From positions 6,386,001 through 6,450,000 of the forward strand of contig OX359191.1 of NCBI GenBank assembly GCA_947172415.1: a stretch of 64,000 bases of DNA, read 5' to 3'. This stretch comes from Chondrosia reniformis. Its lineage: Eukaryota; Porifera; Demospongiae; Chondrillida; Chondrillidae. Position 1 is the stretch's first letter. The number at the start of each line of letters is the position of its first letter. The position numbers and the translations under genes were made by a program. A model generated the notes under the pieces. It did not search any database and had not been told where the DNA came from. It was given only the letters and a program-made list of their open reading frames with translations. This document shows positions 11,644-25,325 of this stretch, piece by piece.

Positions 11644-14600
11644 ATGGGATGCTTGCGATCAATCGAGGCGTTCCCTTTGCAGTTTGTAGCGGGAATCATT
11701 CTAACAGGTAGTCAGAGATATAATTATTTGAGTAACCGAACAGGGACGACGTTTTCTAAATCTTTCCAGGTTGCATTACGACTGTAATTTCAAGTCTTGA
11801 AAACGGCAACGGTGAGTGCTAAATACATTTTGAGGAAGGCATACTTCTGCTATAAGATAAATGTTCTTGTAGTACATGGTGTCTTTTGTTTTCCTGATTA
11901 TACTAAAAATGTCTATAGTACGTCTTGCTGATGGCAATGGCTTTTCCAGCGGTCGTTTAGAAGTTTATTACAACGGAGACTGGGGCACAGTGTGTGATGA
12001 TGGGTGGGACTTCAATGATGGTAATGTCGTGTGCAGACAACTTGGATTTAGAGATGCCATTGCAGTATATACTAACTCTCATTTTGGTGGTGGATCTGGA
12101 AATATATTGTTGGATGAAGTAAATTGCACAGGAAGTGAAAGTAGAATATCTGATTGTTCTCATGATGGATGGGGAGTAGAGGATTGTTTTAATGAATTTG
12201 AAGCTGCTGGAGTAGAATGTGGAGGTAAGTAAACAGCAATGTACACTCCTTTCAATATTGTTATGCATTAACCGTTGATACTTCAGATCTTGGAGCATGT
12301 AGAAATGTGAACTGTGCTAACGGAGGAACTTGCTCAGCTGGAAACTGTACATGTGTGGAAGGATATAGAGGAGATCGGTGCACTGAACTAGACAGTGAGT
12401 TGTTGTGTATATAGCATCAATATTGTGGTTAGTTTAAGATTATTATTTTACACCTCAGTTAAGGTACGTCTGGTTGATGGAGATGCTAGCAGTGGTCGAG
12501 TTGAGATTCTATATGATGGAGACTGGGGCACAGTGTGTGATGATGGGTGGGACCTCGATGATGGTATTGTCGTGTGCAGACAACTTGGATTTAGAGATGC
12601 CATTGCAGTATATACTAACTCTCATTTTGGTGGTGGATCTGGAAATATATTGTTGGATGAAGTAAATTGCACAGGAAGTGAAAGTAGAATATCTGATTGT
12701 TTTCATGATGGATGGGGAGTAGAGGATTGTATAGATGAATTTGAAGCTGCTGGAGTAGAATGTGGAGGTTAGTAAACAGAAACGTACACTCCTTACGATA
12801 TTGTTATGCATTAACCGTTGATACTTTAGATCTTGGAGCATGTAGAAATGTGAACTGTGCTAACGGAGGAACTTGCTCGGCTGGAAACTGTACATGTGTG
12901 GAAGGATATAAAGGAGATCGGTGCACTGAACTAGACAGTGAGTTGCTGTGTATACAGCATCAATATTGTGGTTAGTTGAAGATTATTATTTTACACCTCA
13001 GTCAAGGTACGTCTGGTTGATGGAGATGCTAGCAGTGGTCGAGTTGAGGTCCTGTATGATGGAGACTGGGGCACAGTGTGTGATGATGAGTGGGACCTGG
13101 ATGATGGTAATGTCGTGTGCAGACAACTTGGGTTTAGAGATGCCATTGCAGTATATACTAACTCTCATTTTGGTGGTGGATCTGGAAATATATTGTTGGA
13201 TGAAGTAAATTGCACAGGAAGTGAAAGTAGAATATCTGATTGTTCTCATGATGGATGGGGAGTAGAGGATTGTATAGATGAATTTGAAGCTGCTGGAGTA
13301 GAATGTGGAGGTAAGTAAACAGCAATGTACACTCCTTACGATTTTGTTATGCCTTAATCGTTGATACTTCAGATCTTGGAGCATGTAGAAATGTGAACTG
13401 TGCTAATGGAGGAACTTGCTCGGCTGGAAACTGTACATGTGTGGAAGGATATAGAGGAGATCGGTGCACTGAACTAGACAGTGAGTTGCTGTGTATACAG
13501 CATCATTATTGTGGTTAGTTGAAGATTATTATTTTACACCTCAGTCAAGGTACGTCTGGTTGATGGAGATGCTAGCAGTGGTCGAGTTGAGATTCTATAT
13601 GATGGAGACTGGGGCACAGTGTGTGATGATGGGTGGGACCTCGATGATGGTAATGTCGTGTGCAGACAACTTGGATTTAGAGATGCCATTGCAGTATATA
13701 CTAACTCTCATTTTGGTGGTGGATCTGGAAATATATTGTTAGATGAAGTAAATTGCACAGGAAGTGAAAGTAGAATATCTGATTGTTCTCATGATGGATG
13801 GGGAGTAGAGGATTGTATAGATGAATTTGAAGCTGCTGGAGTAGAATGTGGAGGTAAGTAAACAGTAATGTACACTCCTTACAATATTGTTATGCATTAA
13901 CCGTTGATACTTCAGATCTTGGAGCATGTAGAAATGTGAACTGTGCTAACGGAGGAACTTGCTCGGCTGGAAACTGTACATGTGTGGAAGGATATAAAGG
14001 AGATCGGTGCACTGAACTAGACAGTGAGTTGCTGTGTATACAGCATCAATATTGTGGTTATTTTAAGATTATTATTTTACACCTCAGTTAAGGTACGTCT
14101 GGTTGATGGAGATGCTAGCAGTGGTCGAGTTGAGATTCTATATGATGGAGACTGGGGCACAGTGTGTGATGATGAGTGGGACCTCGATGATGGTAATGTC
14201 GTGTGCAGACAACTTGGATTTAGAGATGCCATTGCAGTATATACTAACTCTCATTTTGGTGGTGGATCTGGAAATATATTGTTGGATGAAGTAAATTGCA
14301 CAGGAAGTGAAAGTAGAATATCTGATTGTTCTCATGATGGATGGGGAGTAGAGGATTGTTTTAATGAATTTGAAGCTGCTGGAGTAGAATGTGGAGGTAA
14401 GTAAACAGCAATGTACACTCCTTACGATTTTGTTATGCCTTAATCGTTGATACTTCAGATCTTGGAGCATGTAGAAATGTGAACTGTGCTAATGGAGGAA
14501 CTTGCTCGGCTGGAAACTGTACATGTGTGGAAGGATATAGAGGAGATCGGTGCACTGAACTAGACAGTGAGTTGCTGTGTATACAGCATCATTATTGTGG

Positions 14601-17600
14601 TTAGTTGAAGATTATTATTTTACACCTCAGTTAAGGTACGTCTGGTTGATGGAGATGCTAGCAGTGGTCGAGTTGAGGTCCTGTATGATGGAGACTGGGG
14701 CACAGTGTGTGATGATGGGTGGGACCTCGATGATGGTATTGTCGTGTGCAGACAACTTGGATTTAGAGATGCCATTGCAGTATATACTAACTCTCATTTT
14801 GGTGGTGGATCTGGAAATATATTGTTGGATGAAGTAAATTGCACAGGAAGTGAAAGTAGAATATCTGATTGTTCTCATGATGGATGGGGAGTAGAGGATT
14901 GTATAGATGAATTTGAAGCTGCTGGAGTAGAATGTGGAGGTTAGTAAACAGAAACGTACACTCCTTACGATATTGTTATGCATTAACCGTTGATACTTTA
15001 GATCTTGGAGCATGTAGAAATGTGAACTGTGCTAACGGAGGAACTTGCTCGGCTGGAAACTGTACATGTGTGGAAGGATATAAAGGAGATCGGTGCACTG
15101 AACTAGACAGTGAGTTGCTGTGTATACAGCATCATTATTGTGGTTAGTTGAAGATTATTTTTATATACCTCAGTCAAGGTACGTCTGGTTGATGGAGATG
15201 CTAGCAGTGGTCGAGTTGAGGTCCTGTATGATGGAGACTGGGGCACAGTGTGTGATGATGAGTGGGACCTCGATGATGGTAATGTCGTGTGCAGACAACT
15301 TGGATTTAGAGATGCCATTGCAGTATATACTAACTCTCATTTTGGTGGTGGATCTGGAAATATATTGTTGGATGAAGTAAATTGCACAGGAAGTGAAAGT
15401 AGAATATCTGATTGTTCTCATGATGGATGGGGAGTAGAGGATTGTATAGATGAATTTGAAGCTGCTGGAGTAGAATGTGGAGGTTAGTAAACAGAAACGT
15501 ACACTCCTTACGATATTGTTATGCATTAACCGTTGATACTTTAGATCTTGGAGCATGTAGAAATGTGAACTGTGCTAACGGAGGAACTTGCTCGGCTGGA
15601 AACTGTACATGTGTGGAAGGATATAGAGGAGATCGGTGCACTGAACTAGACAGTGAGTTGCTGTGTATATAGCATCATTATTGTGGTTAGTTGAAGATTA
15701 TTTTTATATACCTCAGTCAAGGTACGTCTGGTTGATGGAGATGCTAGCAGTGGTCGAGTTGAGGTCCTGTATGATGGAGACTGGGGCACAGTGTGTGATG
15801 ATGAGTGGGACCTCGATGATGGTAATGTCGTGTGCAGACAACTTGGATTTAGAGATGCCATTGCAGTATATACTAACTCTCATTTTGGTGGTGGATCTGG
15901 AAATATATTGTTGGATGAAGTAAATTGCACAGGAAGTGAAAGTAGAATATCTGATTGTTCTCATGATGGATGGGGAGTAGAGGATTGTATAGATGAATTT
16001 GAAGCTGCTGGAGTAGAATGTGGAGGTTAGTAAACAGAAACGTACACTCCTTACGATATTGTTATGCATTAACCGTTGATACTTTAGATCTTGGAGCATG
16101 TAGAAATGTGAACTGTGCTAACGGAGGAACTTGCTCGGCTGGAAACTGTACATGTGTGGAAGGATATAAAGGAGATCGGTGCACTGAACTAGACAGTGAG
16201 TTGCTGTGTATACAGCATCATTATTGTGGTTAGTTGAAGATTATTTTTATATACCTCAGTCAAGGTACGTCTGGTTGATGGAGATACTAGCAGTGGTCGA
16301 GTTGAGGTCCTGTATGATGGAGACTGGGGCACAGTGTGTGATGATGAGTGGGACCTCGATGATGGTAATGTCGTGTGCAGACAACTTGGATTTAGAGATG
16401 CCATTGCAGTATATACTAACTCTCATTTTGGTGGTGGATCTGGAAATATATTGTTGGATGAAGTAAATTGCACAGGAAGTGAAAGTAGAATATCTGATTG
16501 TTCTCATGATGGATGGGGAGTAGAGGATTGTATAGATGAATTTGAAGCTGCTGGAGTAGAATGTGGAGGTTAGTAAACAGAAACGTACACTCCTTACGAT
16601 ATTGTTATGCATTAACCGTTGATACTTTAGATCTTGGAGCATGTAGAAATGTGAACTGTGCTAACGGAGGAACTTGCTCGGCTGGAAACTGTACATGTGT
16701 GGAAGGATATAGAGGAGATCGGTGCACTGAACTAGACAGTGAGTTGCTGTGTATACAGCATCATTATTGTGGTTAGTTGAAGATTATTTTTATATACCTC
16801 AGTCAAGGTACGTCTGGTTGATGGAGATGCTAGCAGTGGTCGAGTTGAGGTCCTGTATGATGGAGACTGGGGCACAGTGTGTGATGATGAGTGGGACCTC
16901 GATGATGGTAATGTCGTGTGCAGACAACTTGGATTTAGAGATGCCATTGCAGTATATACTAACTCTCATTTTGGTGGTGGATCTGGAAATATATTGTTGG
17001 ATGAAGTAAATTGCACAGGAAGTGAAAGTAGAATATCTGATTGTTCTCATGATGGATGGGGAGTAGAGGATTGTTTTAATGAATTTGAAGCTGCTGGAGT
17101 AGAATGTGGAGGTAAGTAAACAGCAATGTACACTCCTTACGATTTTGTTATGCCTTAATCGTTGATACTTCAGATCTTGGAGCATGTAGAAATGTGAACT
17201 GTGCTAATGGAGGAACTTGCTCGGCTGGAAACTGTACATGTGTGGAAGGATATAGAGGAGATCGGTGCACTGAACTAGACAGTGAGTTGCTGTGTATACA
17301 GCATCATTATTGTGGTTAGTTGAAGATTATTTTTATATACCTCAGTCAAGGTACGTCTGGTTGATGGAGATGCTAGCAGTGGTCGAGTTGAGGTCCTGTA
17401 TGATGGAGACTGGGGCACAGTGTGTGATGATGGGTGGGACCTCGATGATGGTATTGTCGTGTGCAGACAACTTGGATTTAGAGATGCCATTGCAGTATAT
17501 ACTAACTCTCATTTTGGTGGTGGATCTGGAAATATATTGTTGGATGAAGTAAATTGCACAGGAAGTGAAAGTAGAATATCTGATTGTTCTCATGATGGAT

Positions 17601-20600
17601 GGGGAGTAGAGGATTGTATAGATGAATTTGAAGCTGCTGGAGTAGAATGTGGAGGTTAGTAAACAGAAACGTACACTCCTTACGATATTGTTATGCATTA
17701 ACCGTTGATACTTTAGATCTTGGAGCATGTAGAAATGTGAACTGTGCTAACGGAGGAACTTGCTCGGCTGGAAACTGTACATGTGTGGAAGGATATAGAG
17801 GAGATCGGTGCACTGAACTAGACAGTGAGTTGCTGTGTATACAGCATCATTATTGTGGTTAGTTGAAGATTATTATTTTACACCTCAGTCAAGGTACGTC
17901 TGGTTGATGGAGATGCTAGCAGTGGTCGAGTTGAGGTCCTGTATGATGGAGACTGGGGCACAGTGTGTGATGATGGGTGGGACCTCGATGATGGTATTGT
18001 CGTGTGCAGACAACTTGGATTTAGAGATGCCATTGCAGTATATACTAACTCTCATTTTGGTGGTGGATCTGGAAATATATTGTTGGATGAAGTAAATTGC
18101 ACAGGAAGTGAAAGTAGAATATCTGATTGTTCTCATGATGGATGGGGAGTAGAGGATTGTATAGATGAATTTGAAGCTGCTGGAGTAGAATGTGGAGGTT
18201 AGTAAACAGAAACGTACACTCCTTACGATATTGTTATGCATTAACCGTTGATACTTTAGATCTTGGAGCATGTAGAAATGTGAACTGTGCTAACGGAGGA
18301 ACTTGCTCGGCTGGAAACTGTACATGTGTGGAAGGATATAAAGGAGATCGGTGCACTGAACTAGACAGTGAGTTGCTGTGTATATATACAGCATCATTAT
18401 TGTGGTTAGTTAAAGATTATTTTTATATACCTCAGTTAAGGTACGTCTGGTTGATGGAGATGCTAGCAGTGGTCGAGTTGAGGTCCTGTATGATGGAGAC
18501 TGGGGCACAGTGTGTGATGATGAGTGGGACCTGGATGATGGTAATGTCGTGTGCAGACAACTTGGATTTAGAGATGCCATTGCAGTATATACTAACTCTC
18601 ATTTTGGTGGTGGATCTGGAAATATATTGTTGGATGAAGTAAATTGCACAGGAAGTGAAAGTAGAATATCTGATTGTTCTCATGATGGATGGGGAGTAGA
18701 GGATTGTATAGATGAATTTGAAGCTGCTGGAGTAGAATGTGGAGGTTAGTAAACAGAAACGTACACTCCTTACAATATTGTTATGCATTAACCGTTGATA
18801 CTTCAGATCTTGGAGCATGTAGAAATGTGAACTGTGCTAACGGAGGAACTTGCTCGGCTGGAAACTGTACATGTGTGGAAGGATATAAAGGAGATCGGTG
18901 CACTGAACTAGACAGTGAGTTGCTGTGTATATAGCATCAATATTGTGGTTAGTTTAAGATTATTATTTTACACCTCAGTTAAGGTACGTCTGGTTGATGG
19001 AGATGCTAGCAGTGGTCGAGTTGAGATTCTTTATGATGGAGACTGGGGCACAGTGTGTGATGATGAGTGGGACCTCGATGATGGTAATGTCGTGTGCAGA
19101 CAACTTGGGTTTAGAGATGCCATTGCAGTATATACTAACTCTCATTTTGGTGGTGGATCTGGAAATATATTGTTGGATGAAGTAAATTGCACAGGAAGTG
19201 AAAGTAGAATATCTGATTGTTCTCATGATGGATGGGGAGTAGAGGATTGTATAGATGAATTTGAAGCTGCTGGAGTAGAATGTGGAGGTTAGTAAACAGA
19301 AACGTACACTCCTTACAATATTGTTATGCATTAACCGTTGATACTTCAGATCTTGGAGCATGTAGAAATGTGAACTGTGCTAACGGAGGAACTTGCTCGG
19401 CTGGAAACTGTACATGTGTGGAAGGATATAAAGGAGATCGGTGCACTGAAATAGACAGTGAGTTGTGCATGGATATTGTAAATTCTTTGATATAGAAATC
19501 CAATTCTCTTTCATGTCTCAGTTAAAGTACGCCTTGCTGATGGCAATTCAAGTAGTGGTCGAGTTGAGGTTCTGTACAGCGGAGAATGGGGCACAGTGTG
19601 TGACGATGGGTGGGACATCAATGATGGTAACGTAGTCTGCAGAGAACTTGGCTATGACACTGCCAGTGGTGTGTTTGGGAATGCTCATTTTGGAGTAGGC
19701 ACTGGAACCATATGGCTGGATGATGTGGCTTGCACTGGCAGTGAAGATAAGCTATCTAACTGTTCACATAACGGTTGGGGTATTCAAAACTGTCAGCATT
19801 CAGAAGATGCTGGAGTGACTTGTGGAAGTTAGTCCATCAAGCCTTTCTCAGTTAACTGTAAATTGAAGTTTTCTGTACTTTACACTTTAGCTAATGCATG
19901 TAGTGGTGTGAACTGTGCTAACGGAGGAACCTGTGTAAATGGAAACTGCACATGTGTGGAAGGATATAAAGGAGATCGATGCACTGAACTAGACAGTGAG
20001 TTGTGCATGGATATTGTAAATTCTTTGATATAGAAATCCAATTCTCTTTCATGTCTCAGTTAAAGTACGCCTTGCTGATGGCAATTCAAGTAGTGGTCGA
20101 GTTGAGGTACTGTACAACGGAGAATGGGGCACAGTGTGTGATGATGGGTGGGACATCAATGATGGCAGAGTAGTCTGCAGAGAACTTGGCTATGACACTG
20201 CCAGTGGTGTGTTTGCAAATGCTCATTTTGGAGAAGGCACTGGAACCATTTGGTTGGATGATGTGGCTTGCACTGGCAGTGAAGATAAGCTATCTAACTG
20301 TTCACATAACGGTTGGGGTATTCAAAACTGTAACCATTTCGAAGATGCTGGAGTGACTTGTGGAAGTTAGTCCATCAAGCCTTTCTCAGTTACCTGTAAA
20401 TTAAAGTTTTCTGTACTTTACACTTTAGGTAATGCATGTAGTGGTGTGAACTGTGCTAACGGAGGAACCTGTGTAAATGGAAACTGCACATGTGTGGAAG
20501 GATATAAAGGAGATCGATGCACTGAACTAGACAGTGAGTTGTGCATGGATATATTGTGAATTCTTTGATATAGAAATCCAATTCTCTTTCATGTCTCAGT

Positions 20601-23600
20601 TAAAGTACGCCTTGCTGATGGCAATTCAAGTAGTGGTCGAGTTGAGGTACTGTACAACGGAGAATGGGGCACAGTGTGTGACGATGGGTGGGACATCAAT
20701 GATGGTAACGTAGTCTGCAGAGAACTTGGCTATGACACTGCCAGTGGTGTGTTTGGGAATGCTCATTTTGGAGTAGGCACTGGAACCATATGGCTGGATG
20801 ATGTGGCTTGCACTGGCAGTGAAGATAAGCTATCTAACTGTTCACATAACGGTTGGGGTATTCAAAACTGTCAGCATTCAGAAGATGCTGGAGTGACTTG
20901 TGGAAGTTAGTCCATCAAGCCTTTCTCAGTTAACTGTAAATTGAAGTTTTCTGTACTTTACACTTTAGCTAATGCATGTAGTGGTGTGAACTGTGCTAAC
21001 GGAGGAACCTGTGTAAATGGAAACTGCACATGTGTGGAAGGATATAAAGGAGATCGATGCACTGAACTAGACAGTGAGTTGTGCATGGATATTGTAAATT
21101 CTTTGATATAGAAATCCAATTCTCTTTCATGTCTCAGTTAAAGTACGCCTTGCTGATGGCAATTCAAGTAGTGGTCGAGTTGAGGTTCTGTACAATGGAG
21201 AATGGGGCACAGTGTGTGACGATGGGTGGGACATCAATGATGGTAACGTAGTCTGCAGAGAACTTGGCTATGACACTGCCAGTGGTGTGTTTGCGAATGC
21301 TCATTTTGGAGAAGGCACTGGAACCATATGGCTGGATGATGTGGCTTGCACTGGCAGTGAAGATAAGCTATCTAACTGTTCACATAACGGTTGGGGTATT
21401 CAAAACTGTAACCATTTCGAAGATGCTGGAGTGACTTGTGGAAGTTAGTCCATCAAGCCTTTTCTCAGTTAACTGTAAATTAAAGTTTTCTGTACTTTAC
21501 ACTTTAGGTAATGCATGTAGTGGTGTGAACTGTGCTAATGGAGGAACTTGCTCGGCTGGAAACTGCACATGTGTGGAAGGATATAAAGGAGATCGATGCA
21601 CTGAACTAGACAGTGAGTTGTGCATGGATATTGTGAATTCTTTGATATAGAAATCCAATTCTCTTTCATGTCTCAGTTAAAGTACGCCTCTCTGATGGCA
21701 ATTCAAGTAGTGGTCGAGTTGAGGTTCTGTACAACGGAGAATGGGGCACAGTGTGTGACGATGGGTGGGACATCAATGATGGTAACGTAGTCTGCAGAGA
21801 ACTTGGCTATGACACTGCCAGTGGTGTGTTTGGGAATGCTCATTTTGGAGAAGGCACTGGAACCATATGGCTGGATGATGTGGCTTGCACTGGCAGTGAA
21901 GATAAGCTATCTAACTGTTCACATAACGGTTGGGGTATTCAAAACTGTAACCATTTCAAAGATGCTGGAGTGACTTGTGGAAGTTAGTCCATCAAGCCTT
22001 TTCTCAGTTAACTGTAAATTAAAGTTTTCTGTACTTTACACTTTAGGTAATGCATGTAGTGGTGTGAACTGTGCTAATGGAGGAACTTGCTCGCCTGGAA
22101 ACTGCACATGTGTGGAAGGATATAAAGGAGATCGATGCACTGAACTAGACAGTGAGTTGTGCATGGATATTGTGAATTCTTTGATATAGAAATCCAATTC
22201 TCTTTCATGTCTCAGTTAAAGTACGCCTCTCTGATGGCAATTCAAGTAGTGGTCGAGTTGAGGTTCTGTACAACGGAGAATGGGGCACAGTGTGTGACGA
22301 TGGGTGGGACATCAATGATGGTAACGTAGTCTGCAGAGAACTTGGCTATGACACTGCCAGTGGTGTGTTTGCGAATGCTCATTTTGGAGAAGGCACTGGA
22401 ACCATATGGCTGGATGATGTGGCTTGCACTGGCAGTGAAGATAAGCTATCTAACTGTTCACATAACGGTTGGGGTATTCAAAACTGTCAGCATTCTGAAG
22501 ATGCTGGAGTGACTTGTGGAAGTTAGTCCATCAAGCCTTCTCAGTTAACTGTAAATTAAAGTTTTCTGTACTTTACACTTTAGGTAATACAAGTTGTAGT
22601 GATGTGAACTGTGCTAACGGAGGAACTTGCTCGGCTGGAAACTGCACATGTGTGGAAGGATATAAAGGAGATCGATGCACTGAACTAGACAGTAAGTTGT
22701 GCATGGATATTGTGAATTCTTTGATATAGAAATCCAATTCTCTTTCATGTCTCAGTTAAAGTACGCCTCTCTGATGGCAATTCAAGTAGTGGTCGAGTTG
22801 AGGTTCTGTACAACGGAGAATGGGGCACAGTGTGTGACGATGGGTGGGACATCAATGATGGTAACGTAGTCTGCAGAGAACTTGGCTATGACACTGCCAG
22901 TGGTGTGTTTGGGAATGCTCATTTTGGAGAAGGCACTGGAACCATATGGCTGGATGATGTGGCTTGCACTGGCAGTGAAGATAATCTATCTAATTGTTCA
23001 CATAACGGTTGGGGTATTCAAAACTGTAACCATTTCGAAGATGCTGGAGTGACTTGTGGAAGTTAGTCCATCAAGCCTTTTCTCAGTTAACTGTAAATTA
23101 AAGTTTTCTGTACTTTACACTTTAGGTAATGCATGTAGTGGTGTGAACTGTGCTAACGGAGGAACCTGTGTAGATGGAAACTGCACATGTGTGGAAGGAT
23201 ATAAAGGAGATCGGTGCACTGAACTAGACAGTGAGTTGTGCATGGATATTGTGAATTCTTTGATATAGAAATCCAATTCTCTTTCATGTCTCAGTTAAAG
23301 TACGCCTCTCTGATGGCAATTCAAGTAGTGGTCGAGTTGAGGTTCTGTACAACGGAGAATGGGGCACAGTGTGTGACGATGGGTGGGACATCAATGATGG
23401 CAGAGTAGTCTGCAGAGAACTTGGCTATGACACTGCCAGTGGTGTGTTTGCGAATGCTCATTTTGGAGAAGGCACTGGAACCATTTGGTTGGATGATGTG
23501 GCATGTACTGGCAGTGAAGATAAGCTATCTAATTGTTCACATAACGGTTGGGGTATTCAAAACTGTAACCATTTCGAAGATGCTGGAGTGACTTGTGGAA

Positions 23601-24588
23601 GTTAGTCCATCAAGCCTTTTCTCAGTTACCTGTAAATTAATGTTTGCTGTACTTTTCACTTTAGGTAATACAAGTTGTAGTGATGTGAACTGTGCTAATG
23701 GAGGAACCTGTGTAGACGGAAACTGCACATGTGTGGAAGGATATAAAGGAGATCGTTGTACTGAACTAGACAGTGCGTTGTGGAATAAGCATAGTGTTTT
23801 ATTCAATAGAAACATCACAATTTTTAATTATTTTTAATTCATTAATGGATGTATTTTTTGTTTTCTATTCAGTCAAATTGAGACTAGCTGGTGGATCTAC
23901 TGCTTCTGAAGGTAGAGTAGAAATACTCTACAACGGTCAGTGGGGAACAGTGTGTGATGACCATTGGGACTATAATGATGCAAAAGTTGTATGTCAACAA
24001 CTTGGATGGCCTGATGCTGTTTCAGCTGTACAGGGTTCATCTCGTTTTGGACAAGGTAGTGGCACTATATGGCTTGATGATGTAGCCTGCAGTGGTGAGG
24101 AATCTTTATTGAGTGACTGTCGTCATCTTGGTTGGAGTGTTCACAATTGTGGTCACACAGAAGATGCTGGAGTTGTGTGTGCTGGTGAGATTTATAACTA
24201 CTTATATACTTTATGTCCATATTAGCAGAAGTAATTTTACTGTATACCTGTGGTTCTTTCACATACAGTTCCTGTCCGCCTAGTAAATGGAAATGGTAAT
24301 TCTTCTGGTAGAGTTGAAGTATATTTTAACTCTGAATGGGGCACAGTATGTGATGATGGTTGGGATTTAAATGATGCTACAGTTGTTTGTAAACAGCTTG
24401 GTTTTGAAGGTGCAGTCAGTGCTACAGTTGAAGCCCATTTTGGTGTTGGATCTGGTACAATTGGGCTTGATAATGTTAATTGCATTGGGAATGAGTCTAG
24501 CATTTTAGATTGTAGCCGTAATATTTGGGGTAGTCATGATTGTCAACACAAAGAGGATGCTGGAGTGGAGTGCAGAAATCAAGGCTAG
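11644..24588 (+). CDS. Secreted SRCR-EGF tandem-repeat protein (24 SRCR, 22 EGF)
   Basis: ATG at 11644 in a good context (CAAGATGG) opens a signal peptide split over 11644-11707 and 11770-11811, with a hydrophobic core [13 protein letters not shown] and EGF exons then alternate, all phase 1-1. SRCR1 is 11919-12224 and EGF1 12287-12394. SRCR2-14 are 309 bp each, from 12459-12767 to 18979-19287. EGF2-14 are 108 bp each, ending 19457. SRCR15-22 are 306 bp each (19522-19827 to 23295-23600). EGF15-22 are 105 or 108 bp each (19891-19995 to 23665-23772). SRCR23 is 23873-24184. SRCR24 is 24269-24588, ending TAG. Summed exons are 9867 bp, exactly 3289 codons. Each SRCR has six Cys (group A pattern) and the acidic DD..WD motif; each EGF has six Cys. 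No membrane helix follows, so a secreted product is expected. SRCR proteins act in ligand and pathogen recognition and adhesion; the ligand here is unknown. Copy number could be affected by assembly. Confidence 0.88.
12459..19457 (+). repeat. Tandem array type I: 13 SRCR-EGF units, period about 543 bp
   Basis: Each unit is a 309-bp SRCR exon, a short intron, a 108-bp EGF exon and a second short intron. From 14631 to 17889 successive SRCR starts are exactly 543 bp apart. Introns are as similar as exons: units starting at 15174 and 15717 differ at only a few positions. Variants recur in combinations (WDLDDGN or WDLDDGI; EDCID or EDCFN), showing exchange among units. The unit at 18436 starts 4 bp late because of an extra TATA in the preceding intron. 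Confidence 0.92.
19522..23772 (+). repeat. Tandem array type II: 8 SRCR-EGF units, period about 539 bp
   Basis: Units start at 19522, 20060, 20600, 21138, 21677, 22216, 22756 and 23295. The SRCR carries the canonical ending (QHSEDAG or NHFEDAG), unlike the EFEAAG of type I, and its WGIQNC segment is constant. QHSE and NHFE forms alternate in the first four units, suggesting an older two-unit duplication of about 1078 bp. EGF exons share a near-identical [12 protein letters not shown] segment with type I although the SRCR exons and introns differ. Confidence 0.92.
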
Positions 24589-25325
24589 TTGATTGACAGT
24601 GATATTGTATACATTTGGAAATATGTATATTACTTTTTTCGGGATCTTAGAAAATATTATAAAAATGGAACAAAATGATAGTTTAACTTTCAACTATCAA
24701 TCTAAATGTACAGTTTAGTTTGGATCTTTTGGTTCATCTGTGACTGATGGATTGGATCTTCAGTAACCTTCTATATATAGATTCCCTTGTTACATCCAAA
24801 AGATGTGCTCGATGTTTGTGTCCTACTAAATGTCTGCCCATCAAACCTGTCATTTACAGTATGTATAAAAATTGTTAGCCTTGACTGATTTTGACGTGAT
24901 AGTTGCTTTTTGGATAAATTTTAAAAATTGAAACAGGTGTGTTGAAGTGCTTTATGGCAAATTTCAAGCTTTTAATCTAGACTGTATAGGGCAAATATAC
25001 CCGATAACCACTGATCCGCTATCTGCCACCGTGTTTTGGACCAATCCATCTTAACAAAATACTTACGTATTAGTATGCACTTTGTAATCCATTGAATGTG
25101 TAGGAGTGAAACTTCAATATCAACTTTAATAGACAGGTTTAATGAATTCAACAAAAAAGAAGAAAACAAAATTCTTCCTTTGCATAGATAGAATCATTTA
25201 TGTAAATAATATACATACTCTGTCAGATTAAGTGTAACATACGTACATTTAAGTGCAGTTTTACCAACAAGTAAATTATTATACCTGTTCCTAACTTGAA
25301 AACAAACACATGAAATCACTAAGTA
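24589..25325. other. Gap between SRCR gene and second GAIN gene
   Basis: No ATG-led signal-peptide exon with a phase-1 donor was found here, although the downstream GAIN gene needs a 5' end. No AATAAA was found for the SRCR gene. The sequence is AT-rich without recognised repeats until the MITE at 25326. Confidence 0.5.

Noticed and set aside
13001-19300. A series of independent short genes starting at ATGs inside each SRCR exon
   Set aside because: All exons join in a single 3289-codon frame by consistent phase-1 splicing; the ATGs are internal (MCDD-type out of VCDD context).
11957-19361. Repeated minus-strand frames of 110-128 codons across the SRCR units
   Set aside because: They are the antisense of the SRCR/EGF exons and simply repeat with the array; they cross exon-intron borders and lack any domain.
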